From a bacterium (GTDB lineage: Bacteria > Sysuimicrobiota > Sysuimicrobiia > Sysuimicrobiales > Segetimicrobiaceae), in contig DATGHU010000007.1 of the NCBI GenBank assembly GCA_035307765.1, positions 92,117 through 156,116 on the forward strand: a stretch of 64,000 bases of DNA. The letters are read 5' to 3'. Below, piece by piece: positions 36,248 through 45,274 of this stretch. Positions within the stretch are counted from its first letter, which is position 1. Each line of letters begins with the position of its first letter. The notes beneath the pieces are model-generated. The model was not told where the DNA came from. It worked only from the letters and a program-made list of their open reading frames with translations, and searched no databases. Made by a program: the position numbers and the translations under genes.

Positions 36248-37890
36248 CCGCTTCCCCTCCCTCCGCGGTCAGTGAGATAGCCGTTCGCCAAGTCGAGTCG
36301 GTGCGCGGCGGGCGGCCGGTCCTGGAGGGGGCCGTAGCCACCCCCCCCGCAGCTCTCCACGACGACGACGTCGCCCCGCACCAGGTCGAGATGCTCCTTT
36401 CCGCGCACCGGCCGGCGCTCCCCTCCCCGCTCCAGCGTCACCCGGAAGGGGGCACCCTCCTCCCCGCCAAAGATTCCCCACGGCGGCACCCGCATCCGCT
36501 CGACCATCGTGGTCAGTTCCGCCCGCTCGCCGAGCAGGCGGTAGGCGCGTCGGAGCCCCAGCCCGCCGCGGCGTCGGCCCCGGCCGGCGCTGTCCGGGCG
36601 CAGCGCGCTGCACTCCACCCGCAGCGGATACTCGCTCTCGATGACCTCCGCCGGCGTGTTCATGACGTTGCTCATGTGCACCCGGATCGCGTTCGTGCCG
36701 TCGCGCCCCTCGCTCCCTCCCTCACCGCCGCCGTGCACTTCGTACAGCACAAACGCCCGGCCGTCCTCGCGCAGGCCGCTCAGCATCAGCAGCCCCGAGG
36801 TCCCCGCCCCGCCCGCCACCACCCGGTCCCGCAGCGCCGGGGCGAGGGCTTTGAAGATCGCATCGACCACCCGCTGCGAGGTCTCGTGGTTGCCGCCGAC
36901 GCGCGGCGCGTCCGGGGCGGGGTCGAGCAGCGACCCCGCGGGCACCCGGATGGCGAGCGGGCGGTAGCAGCCGTCGTTCACCGGGATTTCGGCGCCGAGC
37001 AGTGCGCGGATCGCGTAGAGCACCGCGGAGGCGGTGACAAACCGCGTCGCGTTGAGCGGGCCCCGAGCCTGAGGCGCCGTGCCCTCGAAGTCCACGCTCA
37101 GCGCGTCGCCGGCGGTGCGCACCGTGACGGCGATCCGAAGCGGCTCGTCGCCGATGCCGTCATCGTCCAGCCAGTCTTCGCCGCGATACTCGCCGGCCGG
37201 CACCTTCGCGATCTCGCTTCGCATCAGCCGATCGGATTCGTCGAGGAATCGGTCGAAACAACCCTGCAGGACGTCCGCGCCAAACTGGTCGCAGACTCCC
37301 CGCAGGCGGGTGGCGGCGACCGCGTTCGTCGCGTACTGCGCCAGAATGTCGCCCTCCCGCTCCTCCCGCCCCCGCACGTTCGAGAGTACCAGCTCCATCA
37401 TCGCCCGATTGGGGCGTCCCCTCTCGAAGAGCGGCAGCGGAGGAATGCAGAGACCCTCCGCGTATCGGTCGCGCGCCGAGACCACGTAGCTTCCTCGCCG
37501 CGCGCCCCCCACGTCCGGCCAGTGCGCCAGGTTGATCGCGAACGCCACCAGCTGTCCCCGGTGATACACCGGCATGATCGCCTTCACATCCGGGAGGTGG
37601 TTTCCCCCCACCTCGGGGTGATTGGTGAAGTACACGTCGCCCTCGTGCAGCGAGTCCACCGGAATGCGTCGCAGGAACTCTTTGACGGTGAAGGCCATCA
37701 CGCCGAGGTGAATGGGAATGTCGTGCCCCTGCGCGATCAGGCGTCCCCGCGCATCGGTCAAGGCGCACGAGAGATCGCCGGCCTCCTTCAGCACGGGGGA
37801 GCGCGCCGACCGCATCAGGATCGCCCGCATCTCCTCGGCGATCGCGTAGACGGCGTGCCGCGCCACCTCCAGGGTCACGGGGTCGATCAT
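36244..37890 (-). CDS. Hydantoinase B/oxoprolinase family protein
   Basis: 548 residues, HyuB family. With HyuA it forms ATP-dependent cyclic-amide hydrolases (5-oxoprolinase, N-methylhydantoinase) or acetone/acetophenone carboxylases. Landmarks: MRSARSPVLKEAGDLSCALTD near the N-terminus, HPEVGGNHLPDVK, and GGGGYGP at the C-terminus. The ATG at 37890 overlapping the HyuA stop is preferred over one six codons upstream. Substrate unknown. Confidence 0.92.
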   Translation of the reverse strand: MIDPVTLEVARHAVYAIAEEMRAILMRSARSPVLKEAGDLSCALTDARGRLIAQGHDIPIHLGVMAFTVKEFLRRIPVDSLHEGDVYFTNHPEVGGNHLPDVKAIMPVYHRGQLVAFAINLAHWPDVGGARRGSYVVSARDRYAEGLCIPPLPLFERGRPNRAMMELVLSNVRGREEREGDILAQYATNAVAATRLRGVCDQFGADVLQGCFDRFLDESDRLMRSEIAKVPAGEYRGEDWLDDDGIGDEPLRIAVTVRTAGDALSVDFEGTAPQARGPLNATRFVTASAVLYAIRALLGAEIPVNDGCYRPLAIRVPAGSLLDPAPDAPRVGGNHETSQRVVDAIFKALAPALRDRVVAGGAGTSGLLMLSGLREDGRAFVLYEVHGGGEGGSEGRDGTNAIRVHMSNVMNTPAEVIESEYPLRVECSALRPDSAGRGRRRGGLGLRRAYRLLGERAELTTMVERMRVPPWGIFGGEEGAPFRVTLERGGERRPVRGKEHLDLVRGDVVVVESCGGGGYGPLQDRPPAAHRLDLANGYLTDRGGRGSG

Positions 37891-39899
37891 CGGCCCGGCT
37901 CGATCCACAGGTGCCCCTCGGGGGTACGCCGCAGGCGCTGCCCCGGGTAGACCACCGTCGTCGACCAGGCATCCTCGACGATCGCGGGACCGGGGATCTC
38001 GCGATCCACCCCGAGCCCGGCCCGCGGGACCACCGAGGCCTCGACCCAGCCGTGTCCGTAAAAGTAGGCCCGCCGCCGTCCCGCCGGCCCGGCCGCGGGA
38101 TCATCGTCGATCTCGGGAAGCGCCGGGGCGGAGGAGGGAACGCGCGCCGTCACCCGCACGTTGACCCCTTCCACCGGTTCATCGGTCGTGTACTCGTAGC
38201 GCCGGGCATGAAACGCGGTGAACCGCCGGCGGATGGCGGCACCGTCCTCGCCCGCCTCGACCGGCACCTCGATCTCGTAGTTCTGCCCCACGTACCGCAG
38301 ATCCATCGACCGCCGCACCTCGCAGTCGCCCGCGGAGACCCCCTCGCCTTCGAGCTGGGTCAACAGCTCGACTTCGATCTCCCGGAACGCCCGCTCCCAA
38401 ACGTCGGGGGCACTGTCTCGAAGATGGACCCGTGCGGTCCTGACCGCATCGTACCGCAGATCCGCGACGAGACATCCGTAGGCAGAGAAGGCGCTGGAGT
38501 GGCGGGGAATCAACACGCGCGCCATGTCAAGTGTCTGCGCGAGGCGCCCGGCGTGGATCGGCCCCGCGCCGCCGTAGGCGATCAGCGCGCAGCCGCGGAG
38601 ATCGTACCCCCGCTGCACTGACACCGTCCGGATCGCCCGCATCATCGCCGCGTTGGCGATCTCAACGATGCCCGAGGCCGCCTCAGGCGCCGCGAGGCCG
38701 TAGGACCGTCCGAGGCGCTCGATGGCGCGGACGGCCAAATCCGGGTCCAGGCGCAACCCGCCAAAGGATCCCTCGGGATCGACGTAGCCCAACACCACAC
38801 AGGCATCCGTGACGGTCGCGTCTTCACCGCCGCGGCCGTAGCAGGCCGGGCCCGGAACGGCCCCGGCGCTCTGGGGACCCACGCGCATCGCGCCCGTCGC
38901 ATCGGCCCACACGATCGAGCCACCCCCCGCGCCCACGCTCTCGACGGCCAGCGACCGCATCCGGACCGGCTGGCCGTTGAGGCGGCGTTCCGACACCGTC
39001 TCGACGTGGCCCTCGCGCAGGAGGCAGACATCGGTCGAGGTCCCTCCCATGTCGAAGGTCACGGCGGCCGCGACCCCGGCCGATGCCCCCACGGCCCGCG
39101 CGGCGGCGACCCCGCCCGCCGGCCCCGACATCAGCATCGACAGCGGTGCCCGCCGGGCCCCGGCGGGGGTGGCCATCCCGCCGCTGGACTGCATCAGCCG
39201 CAGCGGAGCCCGCAGCCCGCGCCCGGCGAGGGCGGAGGTCAGGCCGTCGAGGTATCGATCGACCAAGGGCATGAGCGCCGCGTTCGCGCAGGTGGTGTGC
39301 GTCCGTTCATACTCCCGCGCCTCCGCGTTGATCACCGACGACAAGCAGACGTGGGGCACCGCCCCCGCGAGGAGCGCCCCCATCCGGCGCTCGTGCGCGG
39401 GGTTCGCGTACGCGTGCAGCAAGCAGACGGCAACCACGTCCACCTGCGCGTTCCTCAGCAGGGCCGCGAGCGACGCCGCCTCGGTCTCATCGAGCGGAAC
39501 GAGTACCCGGCCCGTGTGGTCGATCCGCTCGGTGACCTCGAAGCGGAGCGCGCGCGGAACCAGCGGGGGCACTCGGCCCGGCCGGTCGAGGCGGTAGAGG
39601 TGATCGCGCTGCTGCCGGCCGATCTCCAAGACGTCGCGGAATCCGCGCGTCGTGACCAAAGCGGTCCGCGCTCCGGCTCCCTCCAACATCGCGTTCGTGA
39701 CCACGGTCGTCCCGTGGGTCAGGATCGCCACCTCATCGTCCGGACGCAGCAGGCCGCGGAGCCCCTCGAGCACCGCCTGTGAAGGATCGGGGGTCGTGGG
39801 GACCTTCCGCATCCTCAGCGGTCCGCCGCCGATCGGCTGGGCCACCAGGTCGGTAAACGTGCCTCCCGTGTCGATCCCGACGTGCACGCGCTCCGCCAC
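37887..39899 (-). CDS. Hydantoinase A/oxoprolinase family protein
   Basis: 670 residues, HyuA family with an actin/hexokinase-like ATPase fold. GIDTGGTFTDLVA at the N-terminus and FDMGGTSTDVCL in the middle are phosphate-binding loops; YGGAGPIHAG is also conserved. Start is a GTG at 39899. ATP hydrolysis activates a cyclic amide or a ketone; HyuB completes the reaction. The gene is 13 bases downstream of the TIM-barrel isomerase gene. Confidence 0.93.
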   Translation of the reverse strand: MAERVHVGIDTGGTFTDLVAQPIGGGPLRMRKVPTTPDPSQAVLEGLRGLLRPDDEVAILTHGTTVVTNAMLEGAGARTALVTTRGFRDVLEIGRQQRDHLYRLDRPGRVPPLVPRALRFEVTERIDHTGRVLVPLDETEAASLAALLRNAQVDVVAVCLLHAYANPAHERRMGALLAGAVPHVCLSSVINAEAREYERTHTTCANAALMPLVDRYLDGLTSALAGRGLRAPLRLMQSSGGMATPAGARRAPLSMLMSGPAGGVAAARAVGASAGVAAAVTFDMGGTSTDVCLLREGHVETVSERRLNGQPVRMRSLAVESVGAGGGSIVWADATGAMRVGPQSAGAVPGPACYGRGGEDATVTDACVVLGYVDPEGSFGGLRLDPDLAVRAIERLGRSYGLAAPEAASGIVEIANAAMMRAIRTVSVQRGYDLRGCALIAYGGAGPIHAGRLAQTLDMARVLIPRHSSAFSAYGCLVADLRYDAVRTARVHLRDSAPDVWERAFREIEVELLTQLEGEGVSAGDCEVRRSMDLRYVGQNYEIEVPVEAGEDGAAIRRRFTAFHARRYEYTTDEPVEGVNVRVTARVPSSAPALPEIDDDPAAGPAGRRRAYFYGHGWVEASVVPRAGLGVDREIPGPAIVEDAWSTTVVYPGQRLRRTPEGHLWIEPGR

Positions 39900-39912
39900 C
39901 GTCGCCGCGCCC

Positions 39913-40692
39913 CTACGCGCGGAGGACCCCCCGCAGATACGCGAGCGCCCGGGGGACCGCGGTGCGGCTCGGCTCCTGCCCCTCGTACTCCACCGACACC
40001 CACCCGCTGTAGTTGGCCGCGCGAAGCAGCGCCAGCGCCCGATCGTGATCCACGGCCGGATCGCGTCCGTCGCCGTGCACCTGGGTGAACTTGGCGTGCA
40101 CGTGCCAGGCCAGCGGCGCGGCGCGTTCGATCGAAGGGAGGCCGTCCAGGAAGTTCCCCGTGTCGAGGAGCAGGCCGAGCGCCGGGCTGCGCACTTCCTC
40201 GAAGATCGCCCGCACGTCCGCCGCCGTCTGCACGAACCCGCCGTGATTGTGGTTCTCCATCACCAGGCGGACCCCCAGCCGTTCCGCCTCGCCGCACACC
40301 CCCCGCAGCGACGCGATCATGCCCGGCCAGCGCGCGGCCCGGTCGCCCTCCGGCCACCCGGCGAACGTGCGGAGGAACCGCGACCCCAGCCGCCGCCCGG
40401 CATCCATCCATTCCCGGGTGCGGACCGCCTCCCCGCGCCGCCGGGCGTCATCGGCGAGGCCGAAATTGTTCATGAAGGCGATGTTGGCGATCGCCAGGCC
40501 GTACCGCTCCGCGGCCGCCCGCAGGGCGTCGAGGCGCTCGGCGCTGGGGGTGCCGATGTGTTTGTCTTCCAGCTCCACCGCGGTCAGGCCCAATTCATCC
40601 GCGCACATCCGCAGCCACTCCACCAGCGTCAACCGACCGCCTTCGAGAAGGTCGTCGTAGGACTGGGAGCTACACGCGATCTGCATGGTCAT
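39913..40692 (-). CDS. Xylose isomerase-like TIM-barrel protein
   Basis: 259 residues of the AP-endonuclease-2 / sugar isomerase fold. Metal ligands follow the family pattern: ELEDKHIG near residue 40, MENHNHGGF, LLDTGNF, WHVHAKF, and VSVEYEGQE at the end. Probably an epimerase or isomerase of a hydroxy-ketone or keto-acid. Start 40692 (ATG, with AAGGTGGG six bases before) is preferred over an open upstream extension. Confidence 0.85.
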   Translation of the reverse strand: MTMQIACSSQSYDDLLEGGRLTLVEWLRMCADELGLTAVELEDKHIGTPSAERLDALRAAAERYGLAIANIAFMNNFGLADDARRRGEAVRTREWMDAGRRLGSRFLRTFAGWPEGDRAARWPGMIASLRGVCGEAERLGVRLVMENHNHGGFVQTAADVRAIFEEVRSPALGLLLDTGNFLDGLPSIERAAPLAWHVHAKFTQVHGDGRDPAVDHDRALALLRAANYSGWVSVEYEGQEPSRTAVPRALAYLRGVLRA

Positions 40693-40758
40693 CGGTCCCA
40701 CCTTTGGCCGCGGCGATTGTGACCGGTGCGAAAACCCGAGCACGGCGGCGGGAGGGCG

Positions 40759-41397
40759 TCACGGGCCCCGCCGGGCCACCAGCACGCCGTCCCGCAGGGG
40801 GACGATCGTGCCGGCGAACTCCGGGTCGGCGAACACCGCGCGCGTAAACGCGCGCACACCTTCGGTCGCCGCGTCCGTGACGCGGCGGTCGACGGTCCGC
40901 CCCCCCCAGAACATGTTGTCGGTCAGGAGCAGGCCTCCGGGCAGCAGATGCTCCTTGATAACCGGGAGCGACGCCGGGTAGCCCTCCTTGTCGATGTCGC
41001 TGAACACGATGTCAAACTCCCCCGGGGTCTCGCGCAGCACCGCCACGGCCTCACCAACGTGGAACCGCACAAAGGGACGCAGGCCGAGGCGTTCCAGGTG
41101 GCCGCGCGCCGTCTGGGAGAGTTGCTCGTCCCAAACCACGTGGAAGACTTCTCCCCCACCGTTGTCGCGGACGCCCATAGCAAACCACGCCGTGGAGTAG
41201 CCGTACCCCGAGCCGAGCTCAAAGATCCGCCTGGCCCCGCTCAGCCGGGTCAAGAGGTAGAACAGCTGCCCCACCGCCGGTCCAACGATGGGGAAGCGCG
41301 CCTGGCGCGCGTACGCTTCCATCTCCTGGAGCACGGGATGTCGTGCGGGGATGAGCCCCTCGAGATACGACGCAAACGCCTCGTCGACGAGTCCCAT
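40759..41397 (-). CDS. Class I SAM-dependent O-methyltransferase
   Basis: 212 residues of the catechol/caffeoyl-CoA O-methyltransferase type. SAM-binding motif I is FELGSGYGYSTAWFA, the following acidic motif is VWDEQL, and FDIVFSDIDKEGYPASLP is the metal-binding region. First gene of the long minus-strand array; the ATG at 41397 is chosen because GGAGG lies ten bases upstream, whereas a GTG four codons earlier has that site right against it. It is divergent from the lyase at 41552. Confidence 0.85.
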   Translation of the reverse strand: MGLVDEAFASYLEGLIPARHPVLQEMEAYARQARFPIVGPAVGQLFYLLTRLSGARRIFELGSGYGYSTAWFAMGVRDNGGGEVFHVVWDEQLSQTARGHLERLGLRPFVRFHVGEAVAVLRETPGEFDIVFSDIDKEGYPASLPVIKEHLLPGGLLLTDNMFWGGRTVDRRVTDAATEGVRAFTRAVFADPEFAGTIVPLRDGVLVARRGP

Positions 41398-41551
41398 GAT
41401 CTCCCGCACCTCCGCGTACCACGAATCCTTATCTCTACCTACGGAGCGGGGCGAACCGCGTCCTGCCTCCCACGGTACAGGTCGGGGAGGTTCTGACGGC
41501 GAAGCAATCTCACATCCGGTGGGTGCGCGAGGCGTTGAGGATTCGGGAGCG

Positions 41552-43000
41552 ATGGGGCGGGAGCCGCGGTACGTCGAACACGTGCTGGCACCGCGCTACG
41601 CGTTCGGGCGCCGCGAGGAACTTCCGTACCTCCTCGACGTCCTCGTGGCGCACACCCTGATGCTCCGCCGGCAGCGAATCGTTACGCCGGAGTCGGCGGC
41701 GGCGACCCTCCGGGCGTTGACCGCCGTCACCCCGGAAGCGCTCCCCCCCTACGATCCCCGCTACGAGGATATCTACTTCGCGGTCGAGGACCGGGTGGCG
41801 CAGGCGACCGGCGGGATTGGGGAGTTTCGCCTGGCGCTCAGCCGCAACGACGCCTGGGCGGCACTGATCCGACTGATGCTGCGCGATCAGGGGCTGGCCC
41901 TCGTGGAGCACCTCGACGACGTGCGCGAGGCCCTGCTCGACCAGGCGGTCAGGCATCGCGACACGCTGATGTTGGCCCACACCCACCAGCAGTACGCCCA
42001 GCCCACCACGGTCGGCCACTATCTGCTCGCGGCGGCGGCGACCGTCGGTCGATGCGTCGACCGCTATCACGATGCGCTGGCCCGCCTGGATCGCTCACCG
42101 CTCGGGGCCGGCGCGCTGACGACCACCGGGTTTCCGATCGACCGCACCTACACCGCCGCACTCCTGGGGTTTGCCGGCATCGTGGAAAACAGCTACGACG
42201 CGGTCGTCGCGGCGGATCACGTGGCCGAACTCGCCGGCTGCCACGCAGCCCTGGCGACAAGCCTGGGCCGAATCGTCCAGGACCTGCTGGGGTGGGCGAG
42301 CTCGGAGGTGGGTGCGCTCGAGCTGGCGGCCGGCTTCATTCAGATCAGCAGTATCATGCCCCAAAAACGCAACCCGGTCGCGCTGGAACACGTCCGCAGC
42401 GCCCTCAGTCGGCTGCTGGGTGCGTGCCTGGGCATTTGGGCGTCGGCGCACAACGTGCCGTTCGAAGACGTCAACGACCCGGCGGATGACGCGGTGCCGC
42501 TGCTGGTGGAGACGCACCGGGCGTTGGGCGGTACGCTCGCGGTGCTCCGCGCGGCCATCGCCTCGGCGACGATCCGGGGGGACGCCTGGGCTCCGGCCCT
42601 CCGCGGCACGTTCGCCACGAGCACCGAACTCGCCGACACGCTGGTGCGCGAAGGCGGCCTCGGGTTTCCCGAGGCCCATGCGGCGGTCGCCCGCCTCGTC
42701 GAGGACCGGCGCCGGCAGGGCCGCGGGTTTGCGGAGGTCACCCCGGACGAGATTGAAACGGCCGCCCTGGCGGCCGCCGGGCGGCGCGTGCGACTCTCCC
42801 TCGAGACCATCGCGCGGGCGATCGATCCTCGGAGCTTCGTCTCGTCGCGCACCATCCCGGGAGGGCCCGGCCCCCAGGCGGTGGGGGCGATGCTGGACTC
42901 GACCCGGGCAACGCTGGCGACAAGCCGGAAGACGACTCGAGCGGTGAGAGACCGGGTCGCCGCCGCCCGCGCCCGGCGGGGGATGGAGGCGAGCGCGTAA
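41552..43000 (+). CDS. Argininosuccinate lyase-like enzyme (fumarase/aspartase superfamily)
   Basis: 482 residues. The superfamily signature is SSIMPQKRNP (about residues 266-275), with the catalytic serine in the loop. LSRNDAWAALIRL and THQQYAQPTTVGHYL match the ArgH pattern (catalytic region around HTHQQ). It would eliminate fumarate or another acid from a substituted succinate. No other arginine biosynthetic gene is here, and the gene precedes a sugar-type importer, so a catabolic lyase is as likely as ArgH. Start is uncertain: an ATG at 41552 fits the family N-terminus, and a longer frame overlaps the divergent methyltransferase gene. Confidence 0.75.
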   Translation: MGREPRYVEHVLAPRYAFGRREELPYLLDVLVAHTLMLRRQRIVTPESAAATLRALTAVTPEALPPYDPRYEDIYFAVEDRVAQATGGIGEFRLALSRNDAWAALIRLMLRDQGLALVEHLDDVREALLDQAVRHRDTLMLAHTHQQYAQPTTVGHYLLAAAATVGRCVDRYHDALARLDRSPLGAGALTTTGFPIDRTYTAALLGFAGIVENSYDAVVAADHVAELAGCHAALATSLGRIVQDLLGWASSEVGALELAAGFIQISSIMPQKRNPVALEHVRSALSRLLGACLGIWASAHNVPFEDVNDPADDAVPLLVETHRALGGTLAVLRAAIASATIRGDAWAPALRGTFATSTELADTLVREGGLGFPEAHAAVARLVEDRRRQGRGFAEVTPDEIETAALAAAGRRVRLSLETIARAIDPRSFVSSRTIPGGPGPQAVGAMLDSTRATLATSRKTTRAVRDRVAAARARRGMEASA

Positions 43001-43061
43001 CGGAACCACGCGCGGGCCGGTTCTTGATCACCGGCAAACGCACCGGATGGGAGGGAGAATC

Positions 43062-44342
43062 ATGCGGCTGATCGTTCGCGGGGTGTTGCTCGTCTGCGCC
43101 CTTGCCGTCGCGGTAGGGGGAACGGCGGCGCAGGCCCAACAGCGGGTCACGGTGACCTACTGGCAGTACTTCTTTGAGAGCAAGGTCAAGCTGATGGACG
43201 CGTTGATCAAACAGTTCGAGGCCCAGAACCCCGGGATTCATGTCGTCCAGGAGACGTTCCCGTACGACTCGTACAACCAGAAGGTGGCGAGCGCCGTCCC
43301 CGCCGGCCAGGGCCCGGACATCGTCAACCTGTTCTACGGGTGGCTCCCGCTCTACGTGGACAGCGGCTACCTCGTGCCGCTGCCGCAGAGCGCCTTCCCC
43401 ACCACCCAGATCGAGCGCGACTTCGTGCCGATGGTCAAGGCGGCCAGGTTCGAGGGCAAGTACTGGGCGCTGCCGACGGCCGTCCGAACGTTGGCGCTGT
43501 TCTACAACAAGGATCTGTTCCGGAAAGCTCAACTCAGCCGCCCGCCCTTGACCTGGGATGAGTTCCTCGCCGACGCGGAGCGCCTGACGGCGCGGGACGC
43601 GCGGGGCAACATCACCCTCGAAGGGTTCGGGATCTCCCCGGACGGCCAGGACCACCAGTTGATCCGCGAAGTCCTGTTCCGCCAGTGGGGAGCGGCGCCG
43701 TACAGCGGCGACGGGAAGCATCCCACCTACAACACCCCCCAGGGCGCGGCGGCGCTGCAATGGTACACCGACCTCGTCACCAAGGCCAAGGTCGGCGTGA
43801 TCGGCTTCTTCCCCGGAGGGAACGGGTACCGGGACGCGTTCGTCGCCGGGAAAGCCGGGATGATCGTGGACGGCTCGTTCGCGATCGGATCGATCCGGAG
43901 CAGTACGAAATTCGACTGGGGGGTGGCGCAGCTTCCGCGCCGAACCTCCGGCGGCACGCCGAGCAACTTCGGGTCGCTCTGGGTCCACGGCCTGACGAAC
44001 AAGGCCAAGGGCCCCCGATTGGCGGCGGCGGTCAAGTTCCTGCAGTTCATCACCTCACCCGATACCCAGCGGCTCTGGCTGCAGCAGGTGGGGGAGATCC
44101 CGGCGAGCCAGGCACTGGCCAACGATCCCAAGCTCGCCGCCGATCCGATCTACGGGCCATTCATCCAGAGCCTGCCGTTCGCGCACGCGACGTTCTTCGT
44201 CGATGAAGCCGCCCAGCGCCAGGTCCTCCTGGACGCGATCAACGAGGTCATCTTGAACCACACCGATCCCAAGGCGGCGCTCGACGCCGCGGCGGCGAAA
44301 GAAGCGAAGGTCCTGGACGAGTTCTGGGCCAAGCACCGATAG
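43062..44342 (+). CDS. Sugar-type ABC substrate-binding protein (SBP family 1)
   Basis: 426 residues with a Sec signal peptide (LLVCALAVAVGGTAAQAQ). Mature part starts VTVTYWQYFFE and has the family's PYDSYNQKVASAVPAGQGPDIV and GYRDAFVAGKAGMIVDG segments. Binds a sugar, oligosaccharide, glycerol phosphate or similar. GGGAGGGAG lies just before the ATG at 43062; a start five codons upstream is less likely. Followed by two permeases; no ATPase gene is in the cluster, as is common for importers that share an MsmK-type ATPase. Confidence 0.93.
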   Translation: MRLIVRGVLLVCALAVAVGGTAAQAQQRVTVTYWQYFFESKVKLMDALIKQFEAQNPGIHVVQETFPYDSYNQKVASAVPAGQGPDIVNLFYGWLPLYVDSGYLVPLPQSAFPTTQIERDFVPMVKAARFEGKYWALPTAVRTLALFYNKDLFRKAQLSRPPLTWDEFLADAERLTARDARGNITLEGFGISPDGQDHQLIREVLFRQWGAAPYSGDGKHPTYNTPQGAAALQWYTDLVTKAKVGVIGFFPGGNGYRDAFVAGKAGMIVDGSFAIGSIRSSTKFDWGVAQLPRRTSGGTPSNFGSLWVHGLTNKAKGPRLAAAVKFLQFITSPDTQRLWLQQVGEIPASQALANDPKLAADPIYGPFIQSLPFAHATFFVDEAAQRQVLLDAINEVILNHTDPKAALDAAAAKEAKVLDEFWAKHR

Positions 44343-44353
44343 GCCGCGCACCC

Positions 44354-45274
44354 GTGGGGATCTCGATCGCGCGGACGACCTGGGGCGGGCTCGGCCTGGA
44401 GGCGCGCCGGGCCGTGTGGGCGTACGCGTTCCTGGCCGGGCCCCTGGCGTTCTACGTCGTAATCCGGATTTTCCCGGCGGCCTCCGCCCTCTTCATCAGC
44501 CTCCATCGATGGAACATCGTCTCGGCGGAGAGGCCGTTCGTCGGAGCGGCCAACTTCCGGGAGATTCTCTCCGATCCGCTGTTCTGGAAGGCGGTAACCA
44601 ATACCCTGCGATACCTGATCGCCGGGATTCCGGCGCAGCTCATCCTCGGGCTGGGGATCGCCCTGCTGCTTCGCCGGATTACCCGCTTCCGCGGCTTCTT
44701 CCGAGCGCTGTACTTCATCCCGTTCGTCACCCCCATCGTCGCGGCGGCGTGGGTGTGGCAGTGGATGTACACGCCGACCTTCGGCCCCCTCAACCGCCTC
44801 TTCGAAGCCGCCGGCCTCCCCCGGCAGGCGTTCCTGCGCCAGCCCCACCAAGCCCTGTACGCGATTGCGGCAATGGTGGTGTGGGAGTACGTGGGCTTCC
44901 AGGTGGTGATCTTCCTCGCCGGGTTGGAAGCCATCCCCCAGGTCTTCTACGAGGCGGCGGAGGTGGACGGGGCGGGCGGCTGGGGGCTCTTCCGGCACAT
45001 CACCGTGCCGCTGCTGAACCCGACGCTCGTGTTCTCAGCCGTCTACGGCACCATCCTCTACCTCCAGCTCTTCACGCAGGTCCTGAACATGACGTTCGGC
45101 GATCAGGGCGGGCCGCTGGGGAGCACCATGACGATCGTGCTGTACGTGTACATCCAGGGGTTCCAACGGTTCCGGATGGGCCCGGCGGCGGCGGCAACGG
45201 TGGTGCTCTTTGTGGCCATCCTCGCGATTACGCTCCTGCAGCTCCGGTTCTTCTCGCGGCAGGTGGAGTACTGA
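44354..45274 (+). CDS. Sugar-type ABC permease (MalF/UgpA family)
   Basis: 306 residues, six helices, beginning at a GTG 11 bases after the binding protein. EAA loop: QVFYEAAEVDGAGGWGLFRHITVPLLNPT. The cytoplasmic loop and length match the MalF/UgpA family. Its stop overlaps the next ATG by one base (TGATG). Confidence 0.94.
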   Translation: MGISIARTTWGGLGLEARRAVWAYAFLAGPLAFYVVIRIFPAASALFISLHRWNIVSAERPFVGAANFREILSDPLFWKAVTNTLRYLIAGIPAQLILGLGIALLLRRITRFRGFFRALYFIPFVTPIVAAAWVWQWMYTPTFGPLNRLFEAAGLPRQAFLRQPHQALYAIAAMVVWEYVGFQVVIFLAGLEAIPQVFYEAAEVDGAGGWGLFRHITVPLLNPTLVFSAVYGTILYLQLFTQVLNMTFGDQGGPLGSTMTIVLYVYIQGFQRFRMGPAAAATVVLFVAILAITLLQLRFFSRQVEY

